From an uncultured Lachnospiraceae bacterium (lineage in GTDB: Bacteria; Bacillota; Clostridia; Lachnospirales; Lachnospiraceae), in assembly GCA_910577675.1 (NCBI GenBank), contig CAJTOR010000002.1:62001-126000 (forward strand): a stretch of DNA of 64,000 nt. The letters are read 5' to 3'. The position numbers and the translations under genes were made by a program. Positions 35,682 to 44,593 of the stretch are shown in pieces (position 1 is the first letter of the stretch; each line of letters starts with the position of its first letter). The notes below the pieces were generated by a model. The model did not search any database. It was not told where the DNA came from and saw only the letters and a program-made list of their open reading frames with translations.

Positions 35682-36038
35682 TTATAGGGTGGGATTTGGC
35701 GCAGCACAAACCCCGCGGGCGTGATATGTTTTTATCCTTCCATTTCTTTTATTTTCTATATAATTTTGTTTACAATATATTTCACTTCCAGGGAAATCAT
35801 TTTGTATTCTGTGTGAAAGATACTGTATACCCGGGTGTGTCTGATAATCATACACTGTATTTCTGTACTATCCATCTTTGGTGACGTTTAACCCATCAGA
35901 GAAGTTCCACGCCTGGGGTTCCTTATTTGGAGAATTTTCAAATTTATATACAGCCTGTGGTTCGCAGTAGTTAGCAAAGTCTGGATAAATATCCCAGGTT
36001 TGCTTTGGGATTAAACGGATGGAGATTCTGCCATAATA
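35682..36038 (-). pseudogene. Possible minus-strand coding remnant with one in-frame amber codon
   Basis: The 497 bp between the 80-residue gene and pyk hold no intact gene. On the minus strand one frame stays open for 56 codons, meets a TAG at 35868–35870 and then stays open for 61 more. The translated text looks protein-like (QTWDIYPDFANYCEPQAVYK, EPQAWNFSDGLNVTKDG, then YDYQTHPGIQYLSHRI), without the low-complexity look of random AT-rich DNA. No start codon or RBS was identified and no family recognised. It could be a decayed gene, a read-through gene or chance. Confidence 0.25.
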
Positions 36039-36070
36039 TTAAAAATATCATAAAAATCACAAGACTGCAA

Positions 36071-36099
36071 TTGAAATATTGTGTCAAACAGGGTATACT
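36071..36099 (+). promoter_or_regulatory. Promoter of pyk
   Basis: TTGAAA (36071–36076), 17-bp spacer, TATACT (36094–36099), 45 nt before the pyk start. Confidence 0.7.
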
Positions 36100-36143
36100 C
36101 TTTATGATGAGTCAGAGAAAAATATTACGGTATGGAGGTAAGT

Positions 36144-37562
36144 ATGAGAAGAACAAAGATAATATGTACATTAGGACCGGCGGTTGACGATGAGAAAATG
36201 ATCCGGAAATTGATCCAGAACGGCATGGATTGTGCCAGGTTTAATTTTTCGCATGGCACACATAAGGAACAGGCAGAACGAATTGCTAGGGTGCGAGGCG
36301 TGAGCACTGAACTCGGTGTTCCGGTAGCCCTGCTTCTCGATACAAAGGGACCGGAAATCCGGCTCGGGGATTTTGCCACGGGAAGTGTAATCTTAAAGGA
36401 AGGGCAGAATTTTATACTTGATACGGACAAAGAGGCTTACGGGGATGCGACACATATTGGTATTACCTATGACAAACTGGCAAAAAGTGTGGTTCAGGGA
36501 ACCCGCATCCTGATTGATGACGGTAAGATCGCCCTTAAAGTTAGCCAGATCAAGGGAACAAAAGTGGTGTGTTCGGTTATTAACGGTGGAAAAGTGAGCA
36601 ACCATAAAAGCATTAATGTCCCAAATGTTTCTATTCCGATGCCATATTTAAGTCCGGTGGACAAGGAGGATATTCTGTTTGGGATAGAGCAGAAATTTGA
36701 TTATATCGCGGCATCCTTTGTGCGCTGTGCCGACGATGTGCGCAGACTGCGCAAATTCCTGCGTGACAATGGCGGAGAGGGAATGCGCATTATATCGAAG
36801 ATTGAGAATGGCGAGGGGGTAAGGAACCTCGATGAAATTATTGTTGAGAGCGATGGAATTATGGTGGCCAGGGGGGATCTCGGTGTGGAGATTGCCTTCA
36901 AGAAGATACCTGCACTTCAGAAGGTTATGATTAACAAGTGCAACGAGGCGGGTAAGATTGTTGTGACGGCGACACAGATGCTTGAGTCCATGACGCAGAA
37001 CCCGCGTCCGACAAGGGCGGAGGTTTCGGATGTCGCAAACGCAATCTACGACGGTACTACCGCCATTATGCTTTCCGGTGAGTCGGCGGCGGGGGATTAT
37101 CCGACGGAGGCGGTAAAGACCATGGCGGAGATTGCTGAAACGACGGAGGAGTCGTTGGATTACAGCCGGTATTTTGTGCGCGACCATATGAAGATGGAGC
37201 ACACGGTGGCGAATGCGGTCTGCGCTTCCGCGTACAGTGCAGCAAGTTACCTTGACGCGGAGGCGATTGTAGTCGTGACAAAGAGCGGACGCACCGCGCG
37301 CATGCTCTCGGATTTTAAGCCGACCGCCCCGATTATTGCAGTGACGATGGAGGAGGAAGGCGCACGTCTCCTAAAACTTGCGTGGGGGGTTAAGCCGGTT
37401 GCGGCAGAACGCATGGATACACCGGAAGCCCTGTTTGATTACGCATTAAAGAAAGCAAAGGAAACGGGGCTTGTACACAAGGGAAGTATCGTGATTGTGG
37501 TCACTTCCTCGGATATTGAAAATAATAATATAAATGATGTGATGAGAATTTGCAAGATATGA
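36144..37562 (+). CDS. pyk: Pyruvate kinase
   Basis: 472-residue glycolytic enzyme converting phosphoenolpyruvate and ADP to pyruvate and ATP. It starts RRTKIICTLGPAVDDEKM and has NFSHGTHKEQ, LDTKGPEIRLG, IISKIENGEGVRNLDEII (active-site Lys), MVARGDLGVE and ATQMLESM. The C-terminal allosteric domain ends near residue 472, without the extra PEP-utiliser domain of Bacillus Pyk. The ATG at 36144 has GGAGG 5 nt upstream; 36132 is the alternative. It has its own promoter, and the sigma-factor gene follows 64 bp later. Confidence 0.95.
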   Translation: MRRTKIICTLGPAVDDEKMIRKLIQNGMDCARFNFSHGTHKEQAERIARVRGVSTELGVPVALLLDTKGPEIRLGDFATGSVILKEGQNFILDTDKEAYGDATHIGITYDKLAKSVVQGTRILIDDGKIALKVSQIKGTKVVCSVINGGKVSNHKSINVPNVSIPMPYLSPVDKEDILFGIEQKFDYIAASFVRCADDVRRLRKFLRDNGGEGMRIISKIENGEGVRNLDEIIVESDGIMVARGDLGVEIAFKKIPALQKVMINKCNEAGKIVVTATQMLESMTQNPRPTRAEVSDVANAIYDGTTAIMLSGESAAGDYPTEAVKTMAEIAETTEESLDYSRYFVRDHMKMEHTVANAVCASAYSAASYLDAEAIVVVTKSGRTARMLSDFKPTAPIIAVTMEEEGARLLKLAWGVKPVAAERMDTPEALFDYALKKAKETGLVHKGSIVIVVTSSDIENNNINDVMRICKI

Positions 37563-37585
37563 TTGGCTGAGGTGTATATTAAAGT

Positions 37586-37612
37586 GTGCACCGTGAATAT
37601 TGCACGGTGCAC
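37586..37612. promoter_or_regulatory. Perfect palindrome between pyk and the sigma-factor gene
   Basis: GTGCACCGTG (37586–37595) is exactly inverted as CACGGTGCAC (37603–37612) around a 7-nt loop. There is no T-run after it, so a simple terminator is unlikely. It ends 4 nt before the GGAGG of the sigma-factor gene, so it may be an operator or an mRNA hairpin next to the ribosome-binding site. Confidence 0.6.
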
Positions 37613-37626
37613 CTTTGGAGGTCACT

Positions 37627-38184
37627 ATGACGGAAGAAGATATCATTGAATTAATCAAAAGCCAGGAGAATGCAGGGATGGAGGCACTGGCGGATAAATA
37701 TGGAAAACTTCTGTCCTATATCATATCCGGCATTTTGGGCAAGCGCCCCGACGATATTGAGGAGTGTGTGAACGATACTTATTTAAAAATATGGCGCAAT
37801 GTGGATAATTTTGATTTTTCCAGGGCATCGCTAACCACCTACTTAAAAGTGATTGCGCGGAACACGGCGATAAACCGACTGCGCGATGTGCGCCGCCGTG
37901 AGGAGTTCTGTGCGGACGGGGAGTTTGCACAGTTGCTCGATTCCTGTGCGGATACCGCCGATGTGGAGGGCGAGCTTTTGAAAAAGGAGCGGATGGGGCA
38001 GATCAACGATTTTGTTCGGGAACTGCCCAAAAAAGAGCGGGAGCTGATGCTGCGCAGATATTTTTATCTCCAGTCCTCAAAGCAGATTGCCTTTGCCCTG
38101 GGGATGACAGTTAATGCAGTGGACACCAAACTCTCAAGGCTGCGCATGAAAGCCCGGGACGCTCTCCTCGCCCCCGATACATAG
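37627..38184 (+). CDS. ECF-type RNA polymerase sigma factor
   Basis: 185-residue sigma-70 family protein with regions 2 and 4 only. Region 2 includes MEALADKYGKLLSYIISGIL, DIEECVNDTYLKIWRNVDNF and LTTYLKVIARNTAINRLRD. Region 4 is LPKKERELMLRRYFYLQSSK then MTVNAVDTKLSRLRMKARDA. Such factors are usually held inactive by a membrane anti-sigma encoded next door; the 150-residue protein downstream fits that position. GGAGG precedes ATG at 37627; the upstream in-frame ATG lies in the palindrome. Confidence 0.9.
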   Translation: MTEEDIIELIKSQENAGMEALADKYGKLLSYIISGILGKRPDDIEECVNDTYLKIWRNVDNFDFSRASLTTYLKVIARNTAINRLRDVRRREEFCADGEFAQLLDSCADTADVEGELLKKERMGQINDFVRELPKKERELMLRRYFYLQSSKQIAFALGMTVNAVDTKLSRLRMKARDALLAPDT

Positions 38185-38191
38185 GGCAATT

Positions 38192-38371
38192 GCGCCGAAG
38201 GGATTTCCGGAGTGAAGCGCAGGGAAGCCCTTCTGGGAGGAGAGCGGTGGGAGGGTTACTGCGGAACTGAAAAAACAGCAGGAACCCGTACAGCGCCGAA
38301 GGGATTTCCGGAGTGAAGCGCAGGGAAGCCCTTCTGGGAGGAGGGCGGTGGGAGGGTTACTGCGGAACTGA
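38192..38371 (+). repeat. Tandem 79-bp direct repeat between sigma factor and next gene
   Basis: Two copies, 38192–38270 and 38293–38371, differ at one base and are separated by 22 bp. Each can fold with GAAGGGATTTCC pairing to GGGAAGCCCTTC (two mismatches). They fill almost the whole 201-bp gap and end just before the RBS of the downstream gene. No reading frame runs through. The origin looks like a recent duplication. Confidence 0.85.
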
Positions 38372-38385
38372 ATATAGGAGGAAGT

Positions 38386-38838
38386 ATGGAGCAGACGGAC
38401 GAAATGCTGATAGATCTGATGGGTGGCCTTGATCTGGCGCTTCTTATGGATGACCATCTTGAAGCGGATTTGGATAGAGGGCGTGCGTCGTGGCTTACGA
38501 CATTTATACGGGAAAGAAACTGGCGTAAGGATGCGGGAGAACCCGTGCAGTCGGACTGCGTGGGAGAAGAGGGGATGATAAGGATGACTGGAACAGAAAA
38601 AAAAGGGCAGGCGAAGAAAAAGAAGATGAAAAGGATGCTTCCAATTGAGAAACTGCCCCTCTCCTACGAGTGGGGTGAAGCAATCCGAACCGATATGGGA
38701 AAACGCTTCCATAACGGTATGCGCAATATGAAGCGCAGGGCAGCAGCACTCTGGGGATTCGCTTCCGGGGCACTGACCATGGCAGTAATCGCCCTGTCCT
38801 TCCTTGCAATAATGGGCAGGAAGAAGCCGACAGCATAA
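38386..38838 (+). CDS. Small single-pass membrane protein, candidate anti-sigma factor
   Basis: 150 residues: an acidic N-terminal part (EQTDEMLIDLMGGLDLALLM), a very basic middle (EKKGQAKKKKMKRMLPIEKL) and one C-terminal membrane segment (GALTMAVIALSFLAIMG). The layout, cytoplasmic domain then one membrane helix, and position directly after an ECF sigma factor suggest an anti-sigma factor. No zinc-binding HxxxCxxC motif is present, so this is inference only. fabD follows 29 bp later, so it may be read into the fatty-acid operon. Confidence 0.6.
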   Translation: MEQTDEMLIDLMGGLDLALLMDDHLEADLDRGRASWLTTFIRERNWRKDAGEPVQSDCVGEEGMIRMTGTEKKGQAKKKKMKRMLPIEKLPLSYEWGEAIRTDMGKRFHNGMRNMKRRAAALWGFASGALTMAVIALSFLAIMGRKKPTA

Positions 38839-38867
38839 AAAACTTTAGAAAGGTATGGTTTGGGACA

Positions 38868-39791
38868 ATGAAAAAAATAGCGTTTGTATTCCCCGGACAG
38901 GGTGCCCAGTATGTGGGGATGGGCAGGGATTTTTATGAACAGTTTCCTGAGAGCAGGGAAGTATTTGACCGGGCAGGTGGGCTGCTTGGCATGGATATGA
39001 AAGAACTCTGTTTTGAGGAAAATGACAGGCTGGATCTGACAGAATATACACAGGCTGCCATGATTACAACAATCGGAGCGATGTTAAAAAAAATCGAGAC
39101 GATGGGAATCCGCCCGCAGGTAGCGGCGGGACTAAGCCTTGGGGAATACGCCGCACTTGTGACTGCGGGGGCACTTTCACTGTACGATGCCATACGCCTG
39201 GTGCGCCTGCGCGGCCAGTTAATGCAGGAAGCAGTACCGCAGGGAGTGGGAGGTATGGCGGCGGTACTCGGCGTGGGACAGGAAGTGGTGGAGCAGGCAT
39301 GCAAAGAAACCGAAGGGGTTGTGACAATCGCCAATTACAATTGTCCGGGTCAGCTTGTGATCTCAGGTGAACTTGCGGCAGTGGGAGCCTGTGCTGAAAA
39401 GTTGAAAGCCCTCGGTGCAAAACGCGTGGTGCCGTTGAATGTGAGCGGTCCATTTCACTCGCCGCTGCTGAAACCGGCGGGGGAAAAACTTGCAAAAGAA
39501 CTGGAGAACACAGAAATACAACCGCTTAAAATACCTTACGCGGCGAATGTGACCGCGGAATATGTAAGGGAAACGGACGGAATCCGCGACCTGCTTGCAA
39601 GACAGATTTCCTCGTCCGTGCGCTGGCAGCAATGCGTGGAATGTATGATAGCCGACGGCGTGGAAACTTTTGTGGAGATTGGGCCGGGAAAGACCATCTC
39701 GTCGTTTATAAAAAAGATTGACCGCACAAGGGAAACAATCAATATTGATAAGGTTGAGGATCTTACAAAACTTGAAATTCTTATGGATTAA
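38868..39791 (+). CDS. fabD: Malonyl-CoA:ACP transacylase
   Basis: 307-residue enzyme loading malonyl groups onto acyl-carrier protein. FVFPGQGAQYVGMG opens the fold, the nucleophile Ser90 lies in GLSLGEYAAL, the partner His in VSGPFHSPLL, and EIGPGKTISSF closes it. It is the first fab gene of the cluster; fabH, acpP and an enoyl reductase, often found just upstream in Clostridia, are missing here. fabG starts 35 bp later. Confidence 0.95.
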   Translation: MKKIAFVFPGQGAQYVGMGRDFYEQFPESREVFDRAGGLLGMDMKELCFEENDRLDLTEYTQAAMITTIGAMLKKIETMGIRPQVAAGLSLGEYAALVTAGALSLYDAIRLVRLRGQLMQEAVPQGVGGMAAVLGVGQEVVEQACKETEGVVTIANYNCPGQLVISGELAAVGACAEKLKALGAKRVVPLNVSGPFHSPLLKPAGEKLAKELENTEIQPLKIPYAANVTAEYVRETDGIRDLLARQISSSVRWQQCVECMIADGVETFVEIGPGKTISSFIKKIDRTRETINIDKVEDLTKLEILMD

Positions 39792-39826
39792 TATGTCATG
39801 AAATGGGAAAATTTGGAGGGAAATAT

Positions 39827-40567
39827 ATGTTAAAAGATAAAGTTGCGCTGGTGACGGGCGCAAGCCGAGGGATTGGCAGGGAGATTGCGCAGACACTCGC
39901 AGCTTACGGCGCGTCCGTAATTGTAAATTACAATGGTTCGAAAGACCGCGCTGACGAGGTGGTTGAGATGATCTCTGCCGCGGGGGGGAAAGCCATTGCC
40001 GTAAAGGCGGATGTTGCCAAAGCGGAGGAGATAGCACGTCTTTTTGAGGAGGCGCAGGCGGCATTTGGACGAATCGATATTTTAGTAAACAACGCGGGCA
40101 TCACAAGGGACAACCTGATATTAAAGATGTCCGAGGAGGAATATGACACCGTTCTTGACACCAATTTAAAAGGCGCTTTCCTGTGCATGAAGCATGCCGC
40201 GAAGATAATGCTGCGGCAGAAAAATGGGAGAATTATTAATATTTCATCGATCAGCGGTATTGCGGGCAATGCTGGGCAGGCAAATTATTGTGCGGCGAAA
40301 GCGGGGTTAATAGGGTTGACAAAGTCGCTTGCGAAGGAACTTGGTTCGCGCGGGATAACGGTTAATGCGGTGGCACCGGGGTTTATTGAAACGGAGATGA
40401 CCGAAAAACTTTCGGAGCAGGTGAAGGAAGGGATGCTTGCGCAGATTCCGCTAAAGCGTGCCGGTTCTGTAAAGGATATTGCGGAGGCAGTTGCATTTCT
40501 TGCATCTGAACGTGCAGCGTATATTACAGGACAGACACTTTCGGTAAACGGCGGGATGGCAATGTGA
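39827..40567 (+). CDS. fabG: 3-oxoacyl-ACP reductase
   Basis: 246-residue NADPH-dependent short-chain dehydrogenase for the first reduction of each elongation cycle. The cofactor loop is GASRGIGRE, then NNAG, the Ser of SSISG, and the catalytic pair Tyr154 and Lys158 in YCAAK. The usual C-terminus GQTLSVNGGMAM is present. The ATG at 39827 has GGAGGG upstream and is preferred to 39803. Confidence 0.95.
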   Translation: MLKDKVALVTGASRGIGREIAQTLAAYGASVIVNYNGSKDRADEVVEMISAAGGKAIAVKADVAKAEEIARLFEEAQAAFGRIDILVNNAGITRDNLILKMSEEEYDTVLDTNLKGAFLCMKHAAKIMLRQKNGRIINISSISGIAGNAGQANYCAAKAGLIGLTKSLAKELGSRGITVNAVAPGFIETEMTEKLSEQVKEGMLAQIPLKRAGSVKDIAEAVAFLASERAAYITGQTLSVNGGMAM

Positions 40568-40618
40568 AACGGGTGTGAGTTTGGGTGGGGAAAGAGATAC
40601 AAAGAAAGAGGTATGGAT

Positions 40619-41848
40619 ATGAAACGAGTTGTAGTTACGGGGATGGGGCTTATCTCGCCGATCGGAAATTCTGTTGAGGAATTCTGGGAAAATGTGAAGA
40701 AAAAGACGGTGGGAATCGCGCCGATCACCTATTTTGACACGGCGGAATACAAGGCTAAGGTTGCCGCACAGGTGAAGAATTTTGAACCGGGCGACTATAT
40801 GGACGCGAAGGCGGCGCGCCGGATGGAGCCATTCTGCCAGTATGCGGTGGCGGCAGCCGGACAGGCGATAAAGGATTCAGGATTAGAGCTGACAAAGGAG
40901 GATACTACAAGGATTGGTGTCTGTGTAAGTTCGGGGATCGGGAGTATGCAGGCGATTGAGCGCGAATATGCAAAACTCCTTGAAAAGGGACCAAAGCGCA
41001 CGAACCCGATGCTGATTCCGCTGATGATTTCCAATATGGCGGCGGGAAATGTTTCGATTGCATACGGGCTGCGCGGGAAATGCACGAACGTGGTCACGGC
41101 GTGCGCAACCGGCACAAATTCCATCGGCGATGCGTACCGCTCCATTCAGACCGGGGAGGCGGATGTTATGGTTTGCGGCGGTGCGGAAGCGGCGGTTACA
41201 CCGCTCTCGGTGGCAGGTTTTTGCGCGCTTACGGCTCTTAGCAGCGAGGAGGACCCGATGAAGGCATCCCTGCCGTTCGATAAGAACAGAAGCGGCTTTG
41301 TGATGGGGGAGGGCGCGGGAGTGGTGGTTATTGAATCCCTTGAACATGCAGTGGCGCGCGGTGCGCATATTTATGCGGAGATAGTCGGTTACGGTGCCAC
41401 CTCGGACGCATACCATATCACACTTCCGGCGGAGGATGGCGACGGCGCGGCGCGCGCAATGACATTTGCATTAAACGAAGCGGGGATTACCCCGGAGCAG
41501 GTGGATTATATTAATGCGCACGGCACTGCGACCCATGCCAATGACCTTTTTGAAACCCGCGCAATCAAAAAAGCCTTTGGGGATGCCGCATATAAGGTAA
41601 AAATTAATTCGACCAAATCAATGATCGGACATTTGCTTGGCGCGGCGGGTGCTGTGGAATTTATTGTCTGTGTAAAATCGGTGCTCGAAGGCTATGTGCA
41701 CGCGACCGCGGGGCTTACGGAGTGTGAGGAGGAGATGGATCTTGATTACTGCAGGGAAGACTGCAAACTTCCAGTGCAGTATGCCATGAGCAATTCCCTG
41801 GGCTTCGGAGGGCACAATGCAGTACTTTTAATTAAGAAACCAGAATAA
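40619..41848 (+). CDS. fabF: 3-oxoacyl-ACP synthase II
   Basis: 409-residue condensing enzyme elongating acyl-ACP with malonyl-ACP. The nucleophile Cys162 is in VVTACATGTNS, and the two active-site His residues are in HGTATHAND and MIGHLLGAAG. The thiolase-fold end NSLGFGGHNAVLL is intact. The ATG at 40619 is chosen because AGAGG is 7 nt upstream, too close to the ATG at 40613. Confidence 0.95.
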   Translation: MKRVVVTGMGLISPIGNSVEEFWENVKKKTVGIAPITYFDTAEYKAKVAAQVKNFEPGDYMDAKAARRMEPFCQYAVAAAGQAIKDSGLELTKEDTTRIGVCVSSGIGSMQAIEREYAKLLEKGPKRTNPMLIPLMISNMAAGNVSIAYGLRGKCTNVVTACATGTNSIGDAYRSIQTGEADVMVCGGAEAAVTPLSVAGFCALTALSSEEDPMKASLPFDKNRSGFVMGEGAGVVVIESLEHAVARGAHIYAEIVGYGATSDAYHITLPAEDGDGAARAMTFALNEAGITPEQVDYINAHGTATHANDLFETRAIKKAFGDAAYKVKINSTKSMIGHLLGAAGAVEFIVCVKSVLEGYVHATAGLTECEEEMDLDYCREDCKLPVQYAMSNSLGFGGHNAVLLIKKPE

Positions 41849-41888
41849 AACACAAATATAAAACAACAAACAACAGGAGGGGTTTATT

Positions 41889-42503
41889 ATGATGAAATTA
41901 GAGGAAGTTCTCACGTTAATTAAGGCAGTTTCGGAGTCTGAACTGACAGAGGTTAAGATTGATATTGAAGATGAAAAGGGAGACTGGACATTTACGGCTT
42001 CAAAGAACAGAAAGGGCGATGGAGCGATGCAGGTGGCGGCTGTTTCTTCCGAGAATCCGCAGCAGCCGGGACTTTATGGTATGTTTATGCCTCCCTTCCC
42101 GCCAGTAGTAGGAAACACATCAACAGTGCCGCCTATGCCAGGAATCCCATCGCAGATGGGAATCCCATCGCAGATGGGATTTACACCATTCGCATCCCAG
42201 CCGGTTTTCCAGCAGCAGGCGGCAGAGGTTCCGCCAGTGGTGCCGCAGCAGCCGGTGCCTGGCGGTGAGTACATCACCTCCCCGATGGTCGGCACATTCT
42301 ATGCAGCTCCGGGCGAGGGTCAGGAACCTTTTGTTTCGGTCGGCGATGTGGTAAAGAAGGGCCAGGTTATCGGAATCGTTGAGGCAATGAAGCTGATGAA
42401 CGAGATTGAGGCAACCTGCGACGGCGTGGTGGAGAAGATCATGGTGGAGGATAAGGCGATGGTCGGATTTGGTGATGAACTGATGTTTGTGCGCACAAAA
42501 TAA
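41889..42503 (+). CDS. accB: Biotin carboxyl carrier protein of acetyl-CoA carboxylase
   Basis: 204-residue carrier. The N-terminal ~55 residues (KLEEVLTLIKAVSESELTEV) are followed by a Pro/Gln/Met-rich linker, residues ~60–130, which contains a tandem IPSQMG duplication. The C-terminal biotinyl domain starts ITSPMVGTFYAAPGEGQEPF and has biotin-accepting Lys168 in EAMKLMNEI. AGGAGGGG lies upstream. It is in the normal position between fabF and fabZ. Confidence 0.95.
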   Translation: MMKLEEVLTLIKAVSESELTEVKIDIEDEKGDWTFTASKNRKGDGAMQVAAVSSENPQQPGLYGMFMPPFPPVVGNTSTVPPMPGIPSQMGIPSQMGFTPFASQPVFQQQAAEVPPVVPQQPVPGGEYITSPMVGTFYAAPGEGQEPFVSVGDVVKKGQVIGIVEAMKLMNEIEATCDGVVEKIMVEDKAMVGFGDELMFVRTK

Positions 42504-42618
42504 AATGGGGCTTTGGTCTGTTTGACATGCGGGAGCAGCAAAGGGATATGAATTTCCTTTGACTTTAAGCCTGCAAAAGTAATAGTGGGAGAAGAAATAT
42601 CAAAGCAGAGAGGTAAGT

Positions 42619-43041
42619 ATGTTAACAATTAAAGAAATAATGGAGATTATCCCGCACCGCCCGCCGTTTTTGCTAGTTGACCGTATTGATGAGCTGGTGC
42701 CGGGCAAACATGCGATAGGAAAAAAATGCGTCAGTATGAACGAGCCTTTTTTTGTCGGACATTTTCCGGGGGAACCAGTTATGCCGGGCGTGCTTGTGAT
42801 GGAGGCACTCGCGCAGGTAGGGGCAGTAATCTGTCTTTCGCTTGAGCAGAACAAAGGAAAAACTGTATATTTGGGCGGGGTGAGCAAGGCGCGTTTCCGC
42901 AACAAGGTAGTGCCGGGCGATGTGTTAACGCTGGAGGTTGAGATTACAAAATGTAAAGGACCGCTCGGTGTGGGTATGGCGAAGGCATACGACGGCGACA
43001 GGGTTTTCGCGGATGGCGAGATTACTTTTATGATTGGTTAG
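42619..43041 (+). CDS. fabZ: 3-hydroxyacyl-ACP dehydratase
   Basis: 140-residue hot-dog-fold dehydratase. The active-site His lies in HFPGEPVMPGVLVMEALAQV, and IPHRPPFLLVDRI opens the fold. A 115-bp gap precedes it without a gene or clear promoter. accC follows after 134 bp. Confidence 0.95.
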   Translation: MLTIKEIMEIIPHRPPFLLVDRIDELVPGKHAIGKKCVSMNEPFFVGHFPGEPVMPGVLVMEALAQVGAVICLSLEQNKGKTVYLGGVSKARFRNKVVPGDVLTLEVEITKCKGPLGVGMAKAYDGDRVFADGEITFMIG

Positions 43042-43175
43042 CTTCCTGCATCCTGAAAATCCGGGCATTAATTTAACCTATCATATTTTTGCGGACTAAA
43101 TTTTTATGTTGCAGATATAAAAGCGCTTACTGTCCGTGTTTACAGGCAGGCTGCGCTTTAAGAATGGGGAACATC

Positions 43176-44558
43176 ATGATTAAGAAGTTGTTGGTTGCAA
43201 ACCGCGGCGAGATCGCGGTCCGTATTATCCGGGCATGCAGGGAGTTGGGAATCAAAACGGTTGCGGTCTATTCCCGCGCGGATAAAGATGCACTGCATGT
43301 AAGGCTGGCGGATGAGTCCGTCTGTATCGGTGAAGCACCGGCGAGGGAGAGTTATCTGAAAACAGAGCGCATTTTATGCGCGACGATCGCTTCGGGGGCG
43401 GATGCGGTTCATCCGGGTTTTGGCTTTCTTTCAGAAAACCCGAAATTTGCAAACCTCTGCCGGAAATGCAATATCACTTTTGTTGGACCGGATGGGGATG
43501 TTATCGAGAGTATGGGGGATAAATCCCAGGCGCGCAACACAGTGGCTGCTGCTGGTGTCCCTGTTGTCCCGGGGACTTCTGAACCGGTATTTGACGCGGA
43601 GTTTGGAAAGCAGCTGGCGGACGCATTTGGTTATCCGGTCATTATCAAAGCCAGTGCGGGAGGCGGTGGGAAGGGCATGCGCATCGTCCGCGACCAGGGC
43701 GATTTCATCCATCTGTTTGAAACGGCGAGCACCGAGGCAAAAAATGCATTCGGCGATGATTCCATGTACATCGAAAAGTATATTGAGCATGCAAGACATA
43801 TCGAATTCCAGATATTAGCAGATAACTATGGCAATGTGGTACATCTTGGGGAGCGGGACTGCTCCGTACAGCGCAGGCATCAGAAAATGGTGGAGGAATC
43901 CCCTTCCGTGGCGCTTGATTTGAGGCTGCGCCGCGAGATGGGCGAGGTGGCAGTGCGCGCTGCAAGGGCGGCGGGCTACCGCAATGCGGGGACAATCGAA
44001 TTTATACTGGATCAGAACAAGAATTATTACTTTATAGAGATGAACACTCGCATCCAAGTGGAGCATGGGGTGACGGAGCTTGTGACAGGGCTTGACCTTG
44101 TAAAGGAACAGATAAGGATTGCTTCGGGCGAGAGGCTTAGTTTTTCGCAGGAAGATATCGCAATCCGCGGGCATGCGATAGAGTGCCGCATCAATGCGGA
44201 ATGCCCTGAGCGCGGGTTTATGCCGTCGCCGGGGAAGGTTTTGGGTCTGCATCTTCCGGGCGGCAACGGTGTGCGCATTGACACCGCACTTACTGCCGGG
44301 TACACGATGCCGGCAATGTACGATTCCTTAGCGGCGAAGGTGATGACGTTAGGGAAAGACCGCGGCGAGGCGATTGCAAAGATGCGCGGTGTGCTCTCGG
44401 AGATGGTGATCGACGGGATTGAAACCAACAGGCAGTTCCAGTTGGAGCTGCTTAGTGAAGCGGATTTTGTTGCCGGGGAGATTGACACGGGCTTTGTGGA
44501 AGAGTTTCTTAAAAGAAGGATGGAACAGGAAGAAGAAACAGACGGGCAGGAGGTGTAA
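43176..44558 (+). CDS. accC: Biotin carboxylase subunit of acetyl-CoA carboxylase
   Basis: 460-residue ATP-dependent enzyme carboxylating the biotin of AccB. It starts MIKKLLVANRGEIAVRIIRA, and has the ATP loop SAGGGGKGMR, the catalytic region EMNTRIQVEHGVTE and GHAIECRINAE. The ATG at 43176 (GGGGA upstream) gives the standard N-terminus; the longer open frame would add 29 Cys-rich residues. accD follows in the same operon. Confidence 0.95.
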   Translation: MIKKLLVANRGEIAVRIIRACRELGIKTVAVYSRADKDALHVRLADESVCIGEAPARESYLKTERILCATIASGADAVHPGFGFLSENPKFANLCRKCNITFVGPDGDVIESMGDKSQARNTVAAAGVPVVPGTSEPVFDAEFGKQLADAFGYPVIIKASAGGGGKGMRIVRDQGDFIHLFETASTEAKNAFGDDSMYIEKYIEHARHIEFQILADNYGNVVHLGERDCSVQRRHQKMVEESPSVALDLRLRREMGEVAVRAARAAGYRNAGTIEFILDQNKNYYFIEMNTRIQVEHGVTELVTGLDLVKEQIRIASGERLSFSQEDIAIRGHAIECRINAECPERGFMPSPGKVLGLHLPGGNGVRIDTALTAGYTMPAMYDSLAAKVMTLGKDRGEAIAKMRGVLSEMVIDGIETNRQFQLELLSEADFVAGEIDTGFVEEFLKRRMEQEEETDGQEV

Positions 44559-44593
44559 CTTAGTTGTCGGAGAAAAGCAAGAAGGGCGATTTT

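Noticed and set aside
35558..35884. Plus-strand open frame of 108 codons
   Set aside because: Starts inside the antisense of the 80-residue gene, lacks an RBS, and its Phe-rich text is that expected from the antisense of AT-rich DNA.
38192..38371. CRISPR array
   Set aside because: Only two 79-bp copies with one 22-bp spacer and no cas genes.
39363..40064. Minus-strand open frame of 233 codons across fabD/fabG
   Set aside because: Antisense of two conserved genes with no RBS.
43089..43175. Longer N-terminus for accC
   Set aside because: Adds Cys-rich residues not found in biotin carboxylase; the 43176 start has a ribosome-binding site and the standard N-terminus.
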